Source of the DNA: Bacillus sp. FJAT-25509 | GTDB lineage: Bacteria > Bacillota > Bacilli > Bacillales > Bacillaceae_G | NCBI RefSeq assembly: GCF_001420605.1 | Contig: NZ_LJIZ01000016.1 | Location: 372,001-436,000, forward strand | Direction: 5' to 3' | Length of the DNA stretch: 64,000 bases | Part shown: in pieces, positions 51,643-62,451 of the stretch | Layout: the number at the start of each line of letters is the position of its first letter | How positions within the stretch are numbered: position 1 is the stretch's first letter | Program-made: the position numbers and the translations under genes | The notes under the pieces: model-generated | The model's database searches: none | The model's input: the letters and a program-made list of their open reading frames with translations, nothing else | Told to the model about the DNA's origin: nothing

Positions 51643-52398
51643 CTATTTAGTATCCGTACTATAAGGAGAAAAATACGCACCAACTTCTAAATGGATAACC
51701 CCTTTTTGATCTTTAGGTATTGACTTTAAAATTAATGGGTAATTTGACATCTTATTTGAGAATTTTCGAATCGTTGTCCTAACTTCATACCCTTCATTCG
51801 TAAAAACCGTTATTAACAAAGGATCATCCTTACTTGGAGTATAATCTATTTCAGAAATTGAATGAAATATACTTTGTGGCATTTTTTTCAACTCTGCAGC
51901 CATTTCCTGCAACTCGTCTCCTTGTTTCCAACCAATTAAATCAGGTGCTGTAGTATTTCCTAGTGATTTTTTCTCTTTAATAAGGACTCCGCTTTCTAAC
52001 AATAGATACTTTTTCCCGCTGAATAGACCTTGTCCAACAGGCTGAAATTCTTTTACATCGATTTCTACTTTATTAGGAAATCTTTTACGTACTATTGCAG
52101 ATTGAATTGTATTTTGACTTTCAAGCTGATCTACTACCCTTTTTGACCTTATTGTCAAAAAGCTTTTATTAACGTTTACACCGGCTAATTTTTGAATTTC
52201 TTTATCAGAGTACAGTTGGTTTCCATTAATTACTAAGTGAATTTTTGAACCAATTGATGTTTGGAAATATAATACACATAAAAGCAAAGAAAAAAACACA
52301 AGAATTGTAACCAGTAACCGCAAATTTGTTTTTTTACGTTTTTTATTACGTAAAACAGGTACACGGTCTTCTAAACTAATAATCTTATTTTCCTGCAT
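51643..52398 (-). CDS. divIB: Cell division protein DivIB/FtsQ
   Basis: 251-aa bitopic protein of the divisome. A basic cytoplasmic tail (VLRNKKRKKTNLR) precedes one helix (LLVTILVFFSLLLCVLYF, about 26-43), then the POTRA domain (IHLVINGNQLYSDKEIQKLA, about 48-120) and the FtsQ beta domain. The ATG at 52398 has GGAGG 7 bases upstream. B. subtilis carries ylxW, ylxX and sbp between divIB and ftsA; they are absent here. Confidence 0.95.
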   Translation of the reverse strand: MQENKIISLEDRVPVLRNKKRKKTNLRLLVTILVFFSLLLCVLYFQTSIGSKIHLVINGNQLYSDKEIQKLAGVNVNKSFLTIRSKRVVDQLESQNTIQSAIVRKRFPNKVEIDVKEFQPVGQGLFSGKKYLLLESGVLIKEKKSLGNTTAPDLIGWKQGDELQEMAAELKKMPQSIFHSISEIDYTPSKDDPLLITVFTNEGYEVRTTIRKFSNKMSNYPLILKSIPKDQKGVIHLEVGAYFSPYSTDTK

Positions 52399-52478
52399 AA
52401 ATATGCCTCCATTATCAATGTTCAACTAAAAATACCTTTTTAATTTACTTTTGCTTAAGAAGTAATTTAAGAATAATG

Positions 52479-52740
52479 AACTACTCATGACTAAAGTTAC
52501 GAGTTACTTGGGAACAAAGCATACTTGCTAGCGTATTTCTTTCCTAGCAGAGGTTTCTTTTATTTACCAAGCTATCCCCGTAGTCCCTACGGTTAAGTTT
52601 TCCTAACGCTAGGTAAAACGCACTCAGCTTGATTTTATACTGAGGGGTATTACGGTTGTTCTTTTTGCGACTTCCGAGAGGTATTGGCGAACGACAGCCA
52701 CCAAACAAGTTCTATTCACGCAACAAGCACCATACTTGAA
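52479..52740 (-). mobile_element. Probable IS200/IS605-type element right end with guide-RNA-like sequence, no intact tnpB
   Basis: The 594-base gap between divIB and murB has no credible gene. The minus strand contains CCGTAGGGACTACGGGG (a perfect CCGTAG/CTACGG hairpin, 52592-52578), TAGCTTGGTAAAT, then TTCCCAAG and an imperfect hairpin around ACTTTAGT ending in GAGTAGTTC (52504-52479). From memory, these match the 3' ends of tnpB genes in IS200/IS605 elements, which encode the right end and the omega RNA. Only short, broken frames of at most about 30 codons remain upstream, so this is a relic or a solo RNA. Confidence 0.55.
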
Positions 52741-52907
52741 TTCGTTCTAGTTCAAGTGTCCGATATGATTTTATCTTATACTTCATGTCGAATACTAGTA
52801 TAGTAAAATAATATGACGTTTTTTTAATACTATATTGCATCCGAAGTCGACTCATCTCATAATTTAAATCACGAGTGTTCTTGACTTAATAATAGAATAA
52901 TAAAAAA

Positions 52908-52933
52908 TAGAATAGCAAATGAATGCCATTCTA
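52908..52933 (-). terminator. Terminator of murB
   Basis: TAGAATGGC and GCTATTCTA pair (one G-U) on the minus strand and are followed by T6. Another hairpin, TATGCTAT / ATAGCATA, lies just upstream, nearer the stop. Confidence 0.75.
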
Positions 52934-52992
52934 TCTTGGACATCATATGCTATGTAAATTATAGCATATAATATGGTTAGTTTAGAAGAAAC

Positions 52993-53901
52993 TTACATTT
53001 TTTTCCCAACAATTTCAACTTCTGTTTCAAGTTGCACATTAAATTTTTCTAATATAGTTTTCTTTATAAATGCTATTAAGTCTAGTACATCTTTTGAAGT
53101 GGCATTTCCAGCATTTACAATAAAGTTTCCATGCATTTCTGAAACCTTCGCACCACCAATTTGATATCCTTTTAAATCAGCACGTTCAATTAAATTACCA
53201 GCATACTGTGGTAATGGATTACGGAAAATACTTCCAGCACATGGATAATTCCAAGGTTGTGTTTCTCTTCGATAATCTTTGTTTTTTTGCATTAATGCAG
53301 TTGAAGCTTCTTTTGATCCCTCTTGAAGCTGAAGTTCTGCTTCTAATACAAATCCTTTACGTTTATGTTGTAAAACTGAAGTTCGATAAGAAAAATCTAA
53401 TTCTTCATTTGATAACCATTCCATTGTTCCATCAGGAAATAGAATGTGTGCTCTAGAAGTAATATTTGAAAAATCTGATTGATGGGCACCCGCATTCATA
53501 TATACACCGCCACCAACACTACCAGGAATTCCACTAGCAAACTCTAGACCTGATAATCCTTTTCTACTTAATTGAGTAGCTAATCGAATAACTGAATAAC
53601 CTGCACCTACAACTACTTTAGTACCTTCTACTTCAATGTGATCTAAGCAATCACTAATTTTAATTACGACACCTTCAATTCCTTGATCCGATACAAGTAA
53701 ATTTGACCCTCTTCCGATTACCGTCACATCTACGTTATTTTCATTTGCAAGGTTAATAATCTCTTTAATTTCATTTACAGTTTTAGGAATGACCAAATAC
53801 TCAGCTGGTCCTCCAATTTTCATTGTCGTATGGTTTGCTAAAGGCTCATTTATTAGAAGACTCGAGTCATTTAATATTTCCTTTAATTTTGATTCAAACA
53901 T
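52993..53901 (-). CDS. murB: UDP-N-acetylenolpyruvoylglucosamine reductase
   Basis: 302-aa FAD enzyme that reduces UDP-GlcNAc-enolpyruvate to UDP-MurNAc. FAD motifs include [20 protein letters not shown] and [30 protein letters not shown] holds the catalytic Ser region near residue 225. The C-terminus EVEIVGKKM is typical of the short type IIa Bacillus MurB. The terminator follows, so murB ends a unit. Confidence 0.96.
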   Translation of the reverse strand: MFESKLKEILNDSSLLINEPLANHTTMKIGGPAEYLVIPKTVNEIKEIINLANENNVDVTVIGRGSNLLVSDQGIEGVVIKISDCLDHIEVEGTKVVVGAGYSVIRLATQLSRKGLSGLEFASGIPGSVGGGVYMNAGAHQSDFSNITSRAHILFPDGTMEWLSNEELDFSYRTSVLQHKRKGFVLEAELQLQEGSKEASTALMQKNKDYRRETQPWNYPCAGSIFRNPLPQYAGNLIERADLKGYQIGGAKVSEMHGNFIVNAGNATSKDVLDLIAFIKKTILEKFNVQLETEVEIVGKKM

Positions 53902-53976
53902 TCGATCTATATCCCCCTTTAGCTTATAGTATCTTCTATTACATTTTTATTTTATTTCAAACTTGTTCGTGCAAGT

Positions 53977-55068
53977 TCATTTACTTATTTTCTCTAATAC
54001 ATTTACTAGTTTTTTTGCAGCATCTGGTACACCGATTTTTAATGATGCATTTTTCATCTCTTCAAGTTTAATAGGATTTAGTAATACTTTTTCAATTTCA
54101 GTTACTAAATATTCACTATTGAAGTTTTTTTCCAATATAACAATTGCCGCACCATTTTTCTCAAGTGATCTAGCATTAACTTCTTGATGATTATTAGTTA
54201 CATATGGGCTTGGTATTAAAATACTAGGTTTCCCTAATGCAGTTAATTCTGCTAATGTAGTTGCCCCCGCTCTTGATACAACTAAATCCACTTCTCTTAA
54301 TACTTCAGGCATATTATGTAAAAATGGCTTAACCACTACATTTTCTGGGTTACCGACTTTATTTATTTCCTCGATAACAGAATCGTAATGTACTTCGCCT
54401 GTTACATAAATCATTTGGTAATCTTTTTCACCTAATTGATTGACACTTTTTAAAAAGGCTTGATGAATCGGTCTTGCTCCCCTTGAACCACCAACAATTA
54501 GTACTGTGCGTTTACCTGATTTTAATCCTAATGATTCTAATACGGCTGGATTTGATTCTCCAAGTACTTCAGAAGCCCTTGGGTTTCCAGTAAACACTAC
54601 TTTCTCTTTATTAAAATATTCAGCAACTTCTTCAAAACAAATTGCAACTTTTGTTACATAGCGATTTAAGAACTTATTTGTTAGACCAGGTATACTATTT
54701 TGTTCATGGATAACTGTCGGAATCCCTAGTTTTGCTGCTGCATAAACAACAGGGCCACAAACATATCCACCAGTTCCAACGACTACATCTGGCTTAAATT
54801 CACGAATTATTTTCTTACTATCTGATACACCCTTTAAGAATCGATAGACTGTTTTAAAATTCTCTAATGATATGCTTCTCTTGAATCCTGTAATAACAAT
54901 AGATTTAAAAGGTATGTTTGCTTTAGATACAATCCCTTTTTCTAATCCATTTTCTGTACCAACATATAAACATTCTACATTGGAATCTTGTTTTTTTAAC
55001 TCTTTAATTAGCGCAAGTGCTGGATAAATATGACCACCAGTACCCCCACCACTAACTAAAATTTTCAT
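53977..55068 (-). CDS. murG: UDP-GlcNAc transferase MurG
   Basis: 363-aa membrane-associated glycosyltransferase making lipid II from lipid I. The N-terminal loop is [15 protein letters not shown] (residues 7-21), and the donor site has [20 protein letters not shown] near residue 260. Its end is 75 bases before murB starts. A terminator separates it from spoVE upstream, so it needs its own promoter. Confidence 0.97.
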   Translation of the reverse strand: MKILVSGGGTGGHIYPALALIKELKKQDSNVECLYVGTENGLEKGIVSKANIPFKSIVITGFKRSISLENFKTVYRFLKGVSDSKKIIREFKPDVVVGTGGYVCGPVVYAAAKLGIPTVIHEQNSIPGLTNKFLNRYVTKVAICFEEVAEYFNKEKVVFTGNPRASEVLGESNPAVLESLGLKSGKRTVLIVGGSRGARPIHQAFLKSVNQLGEKDYQMIYVTGEVHYDSVIEEINKVGNPENVVVKPFLHNMPEVLREVDLVVSRAGATTLAELTALGKPSILIPSPYVTNNHQEVNARSLEKNGAAIVILEKNFNSEYLVTEIEKVLLNPIKLEEMKNASLKIGVPDAAKKLVNVLEKISK

Positions 55069-55238
55069 AAAGATCCTCCTAAATTACAATACATAAATAA
55101 CTTTAAGCAGTTTAAGTAGTTATTATACCAATTTTATCACTATCATTCTAATTGTTTTTTCTATAAAAATAAAGAAAACTTACCAAGAGGCGAGTATTTT
55201 GGTAAGCCCAGGGCGCGTTTTCTTCTCTTAAAATATAA

Positions 55239-55305
55239 AAAAGACCGACTCATCTTTGAAAAATTCAAGTACATCATGTACTTGTTTCAATTTGAGTCGG
55301 TCTTT
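55239..55305 (-). terminator. Terminator after spoVE
   Basis: AAAAAGACCGACTCA and TGAGTCGGTCTTTTTT close a long stem around an inner AAGTACAT / ATGTACTT hairpin, with a T run on the minus strand; the first arm touches the spoVE stop. Confidence 0.93.
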
Positions 55306-56406
55306 TTATGTACGTGCATGTCTACTAATATTTAATAATACACCTACTGCTAATAGCATTAATGTTAAAGATGAACCACCATAGCTTAAAAATGGTAATG
55401 TAATCCCTGTAACAGGCATTAAGCCTATGACAACGCCTATATTAATCATTACTTGTATTGCAATCATTGAGACAATTCCTACTGCTAAAAAAGTACCGAA
55501 TAAATCAGGAGCACTTAAGGCAATTCGGATTCCTCTCCAAAGTAATAAAGAGAATAATAAAATGACAAAAGTTCCGCCAATAAATCCTAGTTCTTCTGAA
55601 AGAATAGCGAAAATGAAATCAGTTTGTGGTTCCGGCAAATACATAAACTTTTGTCTACTTTGTCCCAATCCTAAACCAAATAATCCACCTGGACCAATTG
55701 CATAGAGTGATTGAATAATTTGGAATCCAGTTCCTAATGGATCAGACCATGGATCTAGAAATGATGTAATCCTTTTAATTCGGTATGGAGCAGAAGCTAT
55801 TAGGCCAACAAATCCTGCAACCCCAACAATTCCTAACCCCATAAAATGAGAAATTCTTGCTCCAGCTACGAATATGATGATTACACAAGTACCTACCATT
55901 ACTGTACCTGTTCCTAAATCAGGTTGAAGCATAATTAAACCAAATGCCAAAAAGACAAGACCTAATGTTGGTACCAGACCCTTTTTAAAAGACGTAATAT
56001 TTTTCTGATTATCTGCTAAGTATTTTGATAGAAATACCATCATTCCAAGTTTCATAAACTCAGAGGGCTGGATCGAGAATGCACCGATACCAATCCAACT
56101 TCGTGCACCCCCTCGTACTAGACCAACTCCTGGTACAAGTACAAGTACCAACAAGATAAAACAAGCGATTAATATTTTTTTTGCATGTGTTTTGAAAAGC
56201 CAGTAGTCAATATTTGAAACTACAAACATCCCAACTACTCCAACCCCAGCAAATAATAATTGCCGTTTAGCAAAAAAGAACGAATCATGAAACTTATACG
56301 ATGCCCATATTGCACTAGCACTGTAAACCATAATCATACCTACTGTTAATAATGATAGCGTAACGAGAACAAGAATCATGTCAGGACTATTTTTCTTTGT
56401 TGGCAC
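55306..56406 (-). CDS. spoVE: SEDS glycosyltransferase SpoVE (FtsW/RodA family)
   Basis: 366-aa polytopic protein of about ten helices; SEDS proteins polymerise lipid II with a partner class B PBP. Markers are MVYSASAIWASYKFHDSFFF, the conserved WIGIGAFSIQPSEFMKLG near residue 103, QPDLGTGTVMVGTC and SYGGSSLTLMLLAVG near the end. The position, murD-spoVE-murG, and pairing with spoVD support SpoVE over FtsW. A strong terminator follows. Confidence 0.93.
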   Translation of the reverse strand: MPTKKNSPDMILVLVTLSLLTVGMIMVYSASAIWASYKFHDSFFFAKRQLLFAGVGVVGMFVVSNIDYWLFKTHAKKILIACFILLVLVLVPGVGLVRGGARSWIGIGAFSIQPSEFMKLGMMVFLSKYLADNQKNITSFKKGLVPTLGLVFLAFGLIMLQPDLGTGTVMVGTCVIIIFVAGARISHFMGLGIVGVAGFVGLIASAPYRIKRITSFLDPWSDPLGTGFQIIQSLYAIGPGGLFGLGLGQSRQKFMYLPEPQTDFIFAILSEELGFIGGTFVILLFSLLLWRGIRIALSAPDLFGTFLAVGIVSMIAIQVMINIGVVIGLMPVTGITLPFLSYGGSSLTLMLLAVGVLLNISRHART

Positions 56407-56440
56407 TTAAATACACCTCAACTTTTGAATTAAACAAGCC

Positions 56441-57793
56441 TTACATTAATTTATGCACTGCTTGTATAAATTTATTACCACGTTCTTCAAAAGTCTTAAA
56501 TTGATCCCAGCTTGCACAAGCAGGTGACAATAAAATAATATCTCCAACTTCTGAATGAGCGAATGCTTCATTTACAGCATCTTCAACATTATCTACCGAT
56601 TTTACTGCTTTCATTCCTGCTTTTTCTGCTGATTCAATTAATTTATCTGCTGTTTGACCATAAGTGACCATTTTTTTTACATTTTTAAAATACGGAATTA
56701 AATCGTCAAAGCCATTTCCACGATCTAATCCACCAGCTATTAAAATGACTGGTTTTTGGAAAGAAGAAATTGCTTTTTGTGTTGCTAAAATATTAGTAGC
56801 TTTTGAATCGTTATAAAACTTTCTCTTATTTATTTCAGTAACAAACTGAAGTCGGTGCTCTACACCAGTGAAAGTTGTTAATACCTTTTCAATCGCATCA
56901 TTTTCAACATCAAGTAGTTTAGAAATCGCTACTGCTGCTAATATATTTTCTAAGTTATGTTTACCCGGTAAGACAATTTTTTCAACTTCAATCACTTTTT
57001 TCTCTTTAAAGTAAACAAAGCCATTTTGAACATATGCACCATCTTGCACAATTTTAGTAGTAGAGAATGGAATAATTTTCGCTCTAATTTGAGTAGCCAT
57101 TGCCATTACATTCTCATCATCAAAATTAACGACAGCAAAATCGTTTTCTGTTTGATTTTTAAATATATTGGCTTTTGCCCTAATATACTCATCCTTTGTA
57201 CCGTGATAGTCTAAATGAGCTTCAAAAATATTTGTGATTAATGAAATTTTTGGACGGAAACTTTGGATTCCCATCAATTGAAATGAAGAAAGTTCAGTTA
57301 CAATAATATTTTCTTTATTTGCACTTTCAGCAACTTCACATGCAACAGTACCAATATTTCCTGCAACAAGTGGTTTTTTATTGCCTTCTTGTAACATATT
57401 TAATGCTAAAGTTGTGGTTGTTGTTTTCCCATTTGATCCTGTAATTCCGATAAATGGTGCTTCACTTATTAAATAGGCAAGCTCTATTTCCGTATAAATC
57501 GGAATATTACGCTTTACAGCTTCGATTAATAAAGGATTCGTATATGGAATTCCTGGATTTTTAACGATACAAAATGGTTGATTATCTAATAATGATAGTG
57601 GATGATCACCACAAACTACGTTAAAACCTTCACTTTTTAACTTTTGTGCAATTTCATTTTGTTCAAATGGAGTTCGATCATTTACAGTTACAGTCGCACC
57701 TAATTTTTTTAATAATTTACTGGCTGCATAACCGCTCTTTGCCATTCCTAATACTAATACATTTTTATTTTGAAAGTTCGATACGTTATTCAA
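56441..57793 (-). CDS. murD: UDP-MurNAc-L-alanine:D-glutamate ligase
   Basis: 450-aa ligase adding D-Glu to UDP-MurNAc-L-Ala. P-loop [17 protein letters not shown] near residue 116, the central motif [12 protein letters not shown] near 182, and NDSKATN near 316 are the Mur ligase signatures. It directly follows mraY with no gap and precedes spoVE by 34 bases. Confidence 0.97.
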   Translation of the reverse strand: MNNVSNFQNKNVLVLGMAKSGYAASKLLKKLGATVTVNDRTPFEQNEIAQKLKSEGFNVVCGDHPLSLLDNQPFCIVKNPGIPYTNPLLIEAVKRNIPIYTEIELAYLISEAPFIGITGSNGKTTTTTLALNMLQEGNKKPLVAGNIGTVACEVAESANKENIIVTELSSFQLMGIQSFRPKISLITNIFEAHLDYHGTKDEYIRAKANIFKNQTENDFAVVNFDDENVMAMATQIRAKIIPFSTTKIVQDGAYVQNGFVYFKEKKVIEVEKIVLPGKHNLENILAAVAISKLLDVENDAIEKVLTTFTGVEHRLQFVTEINKRKFYNDSKATNILATQKAISSFQKPVILIAGGLDRGNGFDDLIPYFKNVKKMVTYGQTADKLIESAEKAGMKAVKSVDNVEDAVNEAFAHSEVGDIILLSPACASWDQFKTFEERGNKFIQAVHKLM

Positions 57794-58768
57794 TTACATC
57801 CACACCTCAATATAGATTCCTAATAATGCAAAAAGTAATCCTACAAACCAAAATGTTACAACTACACGCCATTCTGTCCATCCAGATAATTCATAATGAT
57901 GGTGCAAAGGACTCATTTTAAATACCCTTTTACCTGTTGCTTTAAAAGATGCAACTTGAATCATTACTGATAATGTTTCAATTACAAATATACCACCAAT
58001 AATAACAAGTAAAATTTCTAAGTGTGTTACGATTGCAATGGCAGCTAACGCTCCACCTAATGCTAATGAGCCCGTATCTCCCATAAAGACTTTTGCAGGG
58101 TGTGCATTAAATACTAAGAAACCTAATACAGCTCCTACAACTGCGATTGAAAATATTGCAACATCAAGCTGGTGTTGGTTATAAGCAAGAACTGCATATG
58201 CACCAAATGCGATTGCTGCTGTACCTGACACAAGTCCATCTAATCCATCTGTTAAGTTTACAGCGTTAGAAGTACCAACAAGCATAAAGATAATTAACAA
58301 TACATAGATAAAGCCTAAATCAAATGAATAATTTGTTCCTGGTATAGAAATAGATGTAGAGATTCCCATAGCACGGATTGCAAAAAAGACAATGATTGAA
58401 ACAATAACTTGGCAAATGAATTTTTGTTTAGATGTTAGTCCTAGGTTTCTTTTTTTAACAACCTTTATATAGTCATCTAAAAATCCAATTACTCCAAAAC
58501 AAATTGTGACAAATAATAATACATATGTACGTGTTGATAAAACATCAAAATACATAGAAATTAAAAGTGCAGATAAACTTAAAGCAATTAATATGATAAT
58601 CCCACCCATTGTTGGGGTTCCTGATTTCTTTTTATGAGATTGTGGACCTTCGTCTCGAATACTCTGTCCAAATTTAAGTTTTCTTAAGTACGGTATAAAA
58701 ATAGGCGATAAAATGACTGCAATGATAAATGCTGTAATCATAGCAACTAAAATTGACGGTTCTAGCAT
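57794..58768 (-). CDS. mraY: Phospho-MurNAc-pentapeptide transferase
   Basis: 324-aa integral membrane enzyme producing lipid I. Markers are [20 protein letters not shown] near residue 39, the Asp-rich [20 protein letters not shown] near 96, NLTDGLDGL near 168 and [13 protein letters not shown] near 286. About ten helices. It abuts murD. Confidence 0.97.
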   Translation of the reverse strand: MLEPSILVAMITAFIIAVILSPIFIPYLRKLKFGQSIRDEGPQSHKKKSGTPTMGGIIILIALSLSALLISMYFDVLSTRTYVLLFVTICFGVIGFLDDYIKVVKKRNLGLTSKQKFICQVIVSIIVFFAIRAMGISTSISIPGTNYSFDLGFIYVLLIIFMLVGTSNAVNLTDGLDGLVSGTAAIAFGAYAVLAYNQHQLDVAIFSIAVVGAVLGFLVFNAHPAKVFMGDTGSLALGGALAAIAIVTHLEILLVIIGGIFVIETLSVMIQVASFKATGKRVFKMSPLHHHYELSGWTEWRVVVTFWFVGLLFALLGIYIEVWM

Positions 58769-58860
58769 TATACGCCCTCCTTTCTAAGTTCTCTTCTTTG
58801 TTGTTTACTTAATAGTTTAATTCTTTTAAAAAGAATTATGAAATCAATTTTTCACATTAC

Positions 58861-58887
58861 AAAGAAGAGGATATTATCCTCTTCTTT
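58861..58887. other. Hairpin over the murE stop codon
   Basis: AAAGAAGAGGA and TCCTCTTCTTT form a perfect 11-bp stem around 5 bases that include the murE TAA. No T run follows, so it may stabilise or pace the mRNA rather than terminate. Confidence 0.5.
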
Positions 58888-60340
58888 GCAAAATAGCTTC
58901 TTTAGCTTCTTCAACATCATCAAAATGTGAAACATTCGTTCCTACAATCTGATATGTCTCATGACCTTTACCTGCAATAACAATAATATCATGTTTTTTT
59001 GCATTTTGAATCGCAAATGTTATAGCTTTTTTACGATCTTCTATTACCGTAATATTATTATGCTCTAATCCGCGTTTCATGTCTTCTAAAATTAAGGTTG
59101 GGTCTTCTGTTCTTGGGTTATCAGATGTAAAGATCGCTTTAGTTGAAAGATCCGCTGCAATCTTACCCATTAGTGGACGTTTTGTTCGATCACGATCTCC
59201 ACCACAACCAACAACAGTAAATATATCATTTTTTGCAAATTGCTTAACAGTATTTAATACATTTTCTAAACTATCTGGTGTATGGGCATAGTCTACAATA
59301 ACTGTAAAATCTTGACCAGCATTAACTGCTTGGAAACGTCCTGGTACACCTTCAATTGTTGCTACAGCGTCTAGGATTGTCTCCATTTCGATATTTAATG
59401 CGATTCCTGCACCGATTGCAGCTAACACATTATATACGTTAAATGTTCCAATTAGATTCATTACTACAACATATTGTTTATTTAAGAAATGTAAAGTGAA
59501 TCTAGTACCAGCATTCGTTAATTCAATTTCATCAGCAAACAAGTCAGCTTCTTGACTTAAACCATAAGTAATTAAATTAGCTTGCGTAAACTTCATATAT
59601 TCATCAGAAGCAGGATCATCATTATTTAGGATTGCAAATTTAGGTTTTTGCGTTGAGAAGCTATTACCTAATTGAGAGAATAATATACCTTTAGCTTTTT
59701 TATATTCTTCCATCGTTCCATGATAATCTAAGTGATCTTGTGATAGATTTGTAAAAACAGCAATATCATATTCACAACCATGAACACGCCCTAAATGTAA
59801 TGCATGTGAAGAAACTTCCATAACTGCAGTATCCACATTTGCATCAACCATTTTTGCAAACATTGATTGTAAAGTTAAACTATCAGGAGTTGTATTTTTT
59901 GTTTCAAAAATCTCTTCTCCAATTTTCATTCCAATTGTGCCAATAACACCAGTTTTTTTCTTATTGTGTTTAACAATCTCTTCAATAATATATGAAGTTG
60001 TGGTCTTACCATTCGTACCAGTAATACCAACTAGATTTAGTTTGTGAGTTGGGTTTTCATAAAAGGCATTACCAATAACAGCCATTGAACGATTTGTGTC
60101 TTTCACATAAGCTACTGGAACATTCGATTCAATTGGTTTTTGTGCAAGTATTGCTACTGCGCCGTTTTCAATCGCTTGATTTACGTACTTGTGGCCATCA
60201 ACTGTATACCCCTCGATACAGATAAATAAATAACCTGGTTTTACATTTCTTGAATCCATTTCAACCCCAGTGATTTCCGGATTTTCAGATGGAAGATTCA
60301 CTAAAGGCTTTAATCTTGATAGTAAAGTATAAAGTTTCAT
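58874..60340 (-). CDS. murE: UDP-MurNAc-tripeptide synthetase (meso-diaminopimelate adding)
   Basis: 488-aa Mur ligase adding the third residue of the stem peptide. P-loop [14 protein letters not shown] near residue 106; [16 protein letters not shown] near 203; and [10 protein letters not shown] near 408, whose DNPR motif selects meso-diaminopimelate rather than L-lysine. It precedes mraY by 105 bases, including the hairpin over its stop. Confidence 0.97.
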   Translation of the reverse strand: MKLYTLLSRLKPLVNLPSENPEITGVEMDSRNVKPGYLFICIEGYTVDGHKYVNQAIENGAVAILAQKPIESNVPVAYVKDTNRSMAVIGNAFYENPTHKLNLVGITGTNGKTTTSYIIEEIVKHNKKKTGVIGTIGMKIGEEIFETKNTTPDSLTLQSMFAKMVDANVDTAVMEVSSHALHLGRVHGCEYDIAVFTNLSQDHLDYHGTMEEYKKAKGILFSQLGNSFSTQKPKFAILNNDDPASDEYMKFTQANLITYGLSQEADLFADEIELTNAGTRFTLHFLNKQYVVVMNLIGTFNVYNVLAAIGAGIALNIEMETILDAVATIEGVPGRFQAVNAGQDFTVIVDYAHTPDSLENVLNTVKQFAKNDIFTVVGCGGDRDRTKRPLMGKIAADLSTKAIFTSDNPRTEDPTLILEDMKRGLEHNNITVIEDRKKAITFAIQNAKKHDIIVIAGKGHETYQIVGTNVSHFDDVEEAKEAILQRRG

Positions 60341-60365
60341 AGTAATTCCTTTCGTTTACACTAAA

Positions 60366-62318
60366 TCATTTTTTATCTTTAGTCTTAGATTTAGTTTCTT
60401 CTTTCGTTCCTAAATAAATTCTAATTTTAGAACCTTCTTTTAGTTTAACACCTGCTTTTGGTGCTTGGTCAACGACAATATTTCCACTGCCACTATATTC
60501 AATAGTAAAAGTATCTAGCAAAGGTTGCAAATCTTTTTTCTCCAAACCAATTAAATTTGGTACTTCATATGTTGGTGTATCACCATATACGAATTTTTTT
60601 GGGATTTGATTTTTTCTAGGTGGTACGCCTAAAACTTGCATACTATCACGAATAATATTCCCTACTATTGGAGCAGCTACAACTCCCCCAAATTGAACAG
60701 TGCCTTTTGGATTATCAACTGCAATATATACCACTATTTGAGGATTGTCTGCCGGTGCAAAGCCTACAAACGAAACGATAAAGCTACTATCATCATATCG
60801 TCCATCTTTAACTTTTTGAGCTGTTCCAGTTTTACCTCCAACACGATACCCTTCCACAAATGCACCTTTACCAGTACCTTGTGCAACAACACTTTCTAGA
60901 GCTAATCGTACCTTTTTAGATGTATCAGGAGAGATCACTCGTCTTTTTGATATTGGTGTTTTACGACTTACTACTTCGTTTGTAACCGGATCTACAAACT
61001 CTTTAGCGATATAAGGTTGGTAAAGAATTCCCCCATTAATAGCAGCTGATACTGCTGCAACTTGCTGAATTGGTGTAACTGATACACCTTGACCAAAAGC
61101 AGTTGTTGCTGCTTCAACTGGACCGACTCGATCCATACTGAATAAAATTCCTGAGCCTTCACCTTGTAAATCAATTCCTGTTTTTTGGCCGAAACCAAAA
61201 TTACGAATATATTTAAATAGACGATCTTCTCCTAAGCGATTACCTAATTCTACAAATCCTGGATTACATGAATTTTGAACTACCTCTAAGAATGTCTGGG
61301 AGCCATGTCCACCTCTTTTATGACAACGCAAACGAGCTCCAGCTACTTCAGCAGCCCCATCATCATAAAAAGTGTCTTTATTCAAATCTACTAACCCTTC
61401 ATTTAATGCTGCTGCGAGTGTGATAATCTTAAAGGTTGAACCTGGCTCATAATTTGACCAAACAGGTAAATTTCGATTATATACTTCAGGAGAAACATTT
61501 TTAAAATTAGTAGGATTGAAGCTTGGACGACTACTCATTGCCAGTATTTCTCCCGTATTCGGATTCATCGCAATTCCAATCATTGAATCAGGATTATATT
61601 GAGCTGTCGCATTATTCATTTCTCGTTCAAGAATTGTTTGTATACGCGAATCTACAGTTAATTTTAAGTTTAAACCATTAATCGGCGGAATATAGTCGTC
61701 TGCAATATTGGGCATTCTTTGTCCCTTAGCGTCAGAATAAAATTGTACACTACCTTTTTCACCACTTAATTGCTTGTCATAATAAAGTTCTAATCCATTT
61801 AAACCTTGATTATCAATTCCTGCAAAACCTAAAACATGAGAAAGATAGTCACCAAATGGATAATATCTTTTAGAATCCTCTGCTATGTAAACACCAGCTA
61901 TGTTAAGATCTCGGATTTGTTTAGCTTTCTCATTTGTAATTTTAATACCTTCTGTACGAATGTGTTCCATACTAGATCTTTTCGTTAAAATCTTATAAAG
62001 TTTTACTTCGGAGATTTTTAAAATTGGGGCAAGTTTCTCAGTCGCTGCTTTAGGATCTTTAATTTGCCTAGGAACGACTAATACAGATGGAGCACTTTTA
62101 TTAGTAGCAAGAGCAACACCATTACGATCTAAAATTTCACCACGCTTCGGTTCAAATGGAATGTCTCGACTCCACGAGTTTTTCGCTCGCTCAGTTAAAA
62201 GATCACCCATCGCAAATTGTACATAACCAAGCCTTGTTGCAATAATAGAAAAAATCAATAAACCACCAATGAATACAAAAAATAATCGTTTTCGAACTGT
62301 TACATTAGATACTCGCAT
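60366..62318 (-). CDS. spoVD: Stage V sporulation class B penicillin-binding protein SpoVD
   Basis: 650 aa. N-terminal anchor RLFFVFIGGLLIFSIIATRL, the pedestal domain (about 55-210), then the transpeptidase with EPGSTFKI (active Ser near 300), QNSCNPGF near 356 and VGGKTGTAQ near 497; one PASTA domain (about 580-640) ends it. It cross-links spore cortex peptidoglycan with SpoVE. The ATG at 62318 has GAGGAG 11 bases upstream; the GTG at 62330 lies inside that site. PASTA number and neighbours separate it from PbpB. Confidence 0.95.
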   Translation of the reverse strand: MRVSNVTVRKRLFFVFIGGLLIFSIIATRLGYVQFAMGDLLTERAKNSWSRDIPFEPKRGEILDRNGVALATNKSAPSVLVVPRQIKDPKAATEKLAPILKISEVKLYKILTKRSSMEHIRTEGIKITNEKAKQIRDLNIAGVYIAEDSKRYYPFGDYLSHVLGFAGIDNQGLNGLELYYDKQLSGEKGSVQFYSDAKGQRMPNIADDYIPPINGLNLKLTVDSRIQTILEREMNNATAQYNPDSMIGIAMNPNTGEILAMSSRPSFNPTNFKNVSPEVYNRNLPVWSNYEPGSTFKIITLAAALNEGLVDLNKDTFYDDGAAEVAGARLRCHKRGGHGSQTFLEVVQNSCNPGFVELGNRLGEDRLFKYIRNFGFGQKTGIDLQGEGSGILFSMDRVGPVEAATTAFGQGVSVTPIQQVAAVSAAINGGILYQPYIAKEFVDPVTNEVVSRKTPISKRRVISPDTSKKVRLALESVVAQGTGKGAFVEGYRVGGKTGTAQKVKDGRYDDSSFIVSFVGFAPADNPQIVVYIAVDNPKGTVQFGGVVAAPIVGNIIRDSMQVLGVPPRKNQIPKKFVYGDTPTYEVPNLIGLEKKDLQPLLDTFTIEYSGSGNIVVDQAPKAGVKLKEGSKIRIYLGTKEETKSKTKDKK

Positions 62319-62376
62319 CGAAACGAACACTCCTCTACATTATGTTCGTTTCAATATATGCTTGTACCAATTACAA

Positions 62377-62414
62377 TAGACCTCCTAGCTTTGTATTGTC
62401 CTAGGAAGGCCTAT
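62377..62414. other. Hairpin between pbpB and spoVD
   Basis: ATAGACCTCCTAG and CTAGGAAGGCCTAT pair with few mismatches. Only the plus strand has a T run after it, so it is not a clear terminator for the minus-strand genes. Confidence 0.4.
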
Positions 62415-62451
62415 TATAATTTTTATTTAATTGATTCTTACTTCAACCTTT

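Noticed and set aside
55306-56406. Calling this gene ftsW
   Set aside because: SEDS proteins are hard to tell apart by sequence alone, but the place between murD and murG beside spoVD is that of spoVE.
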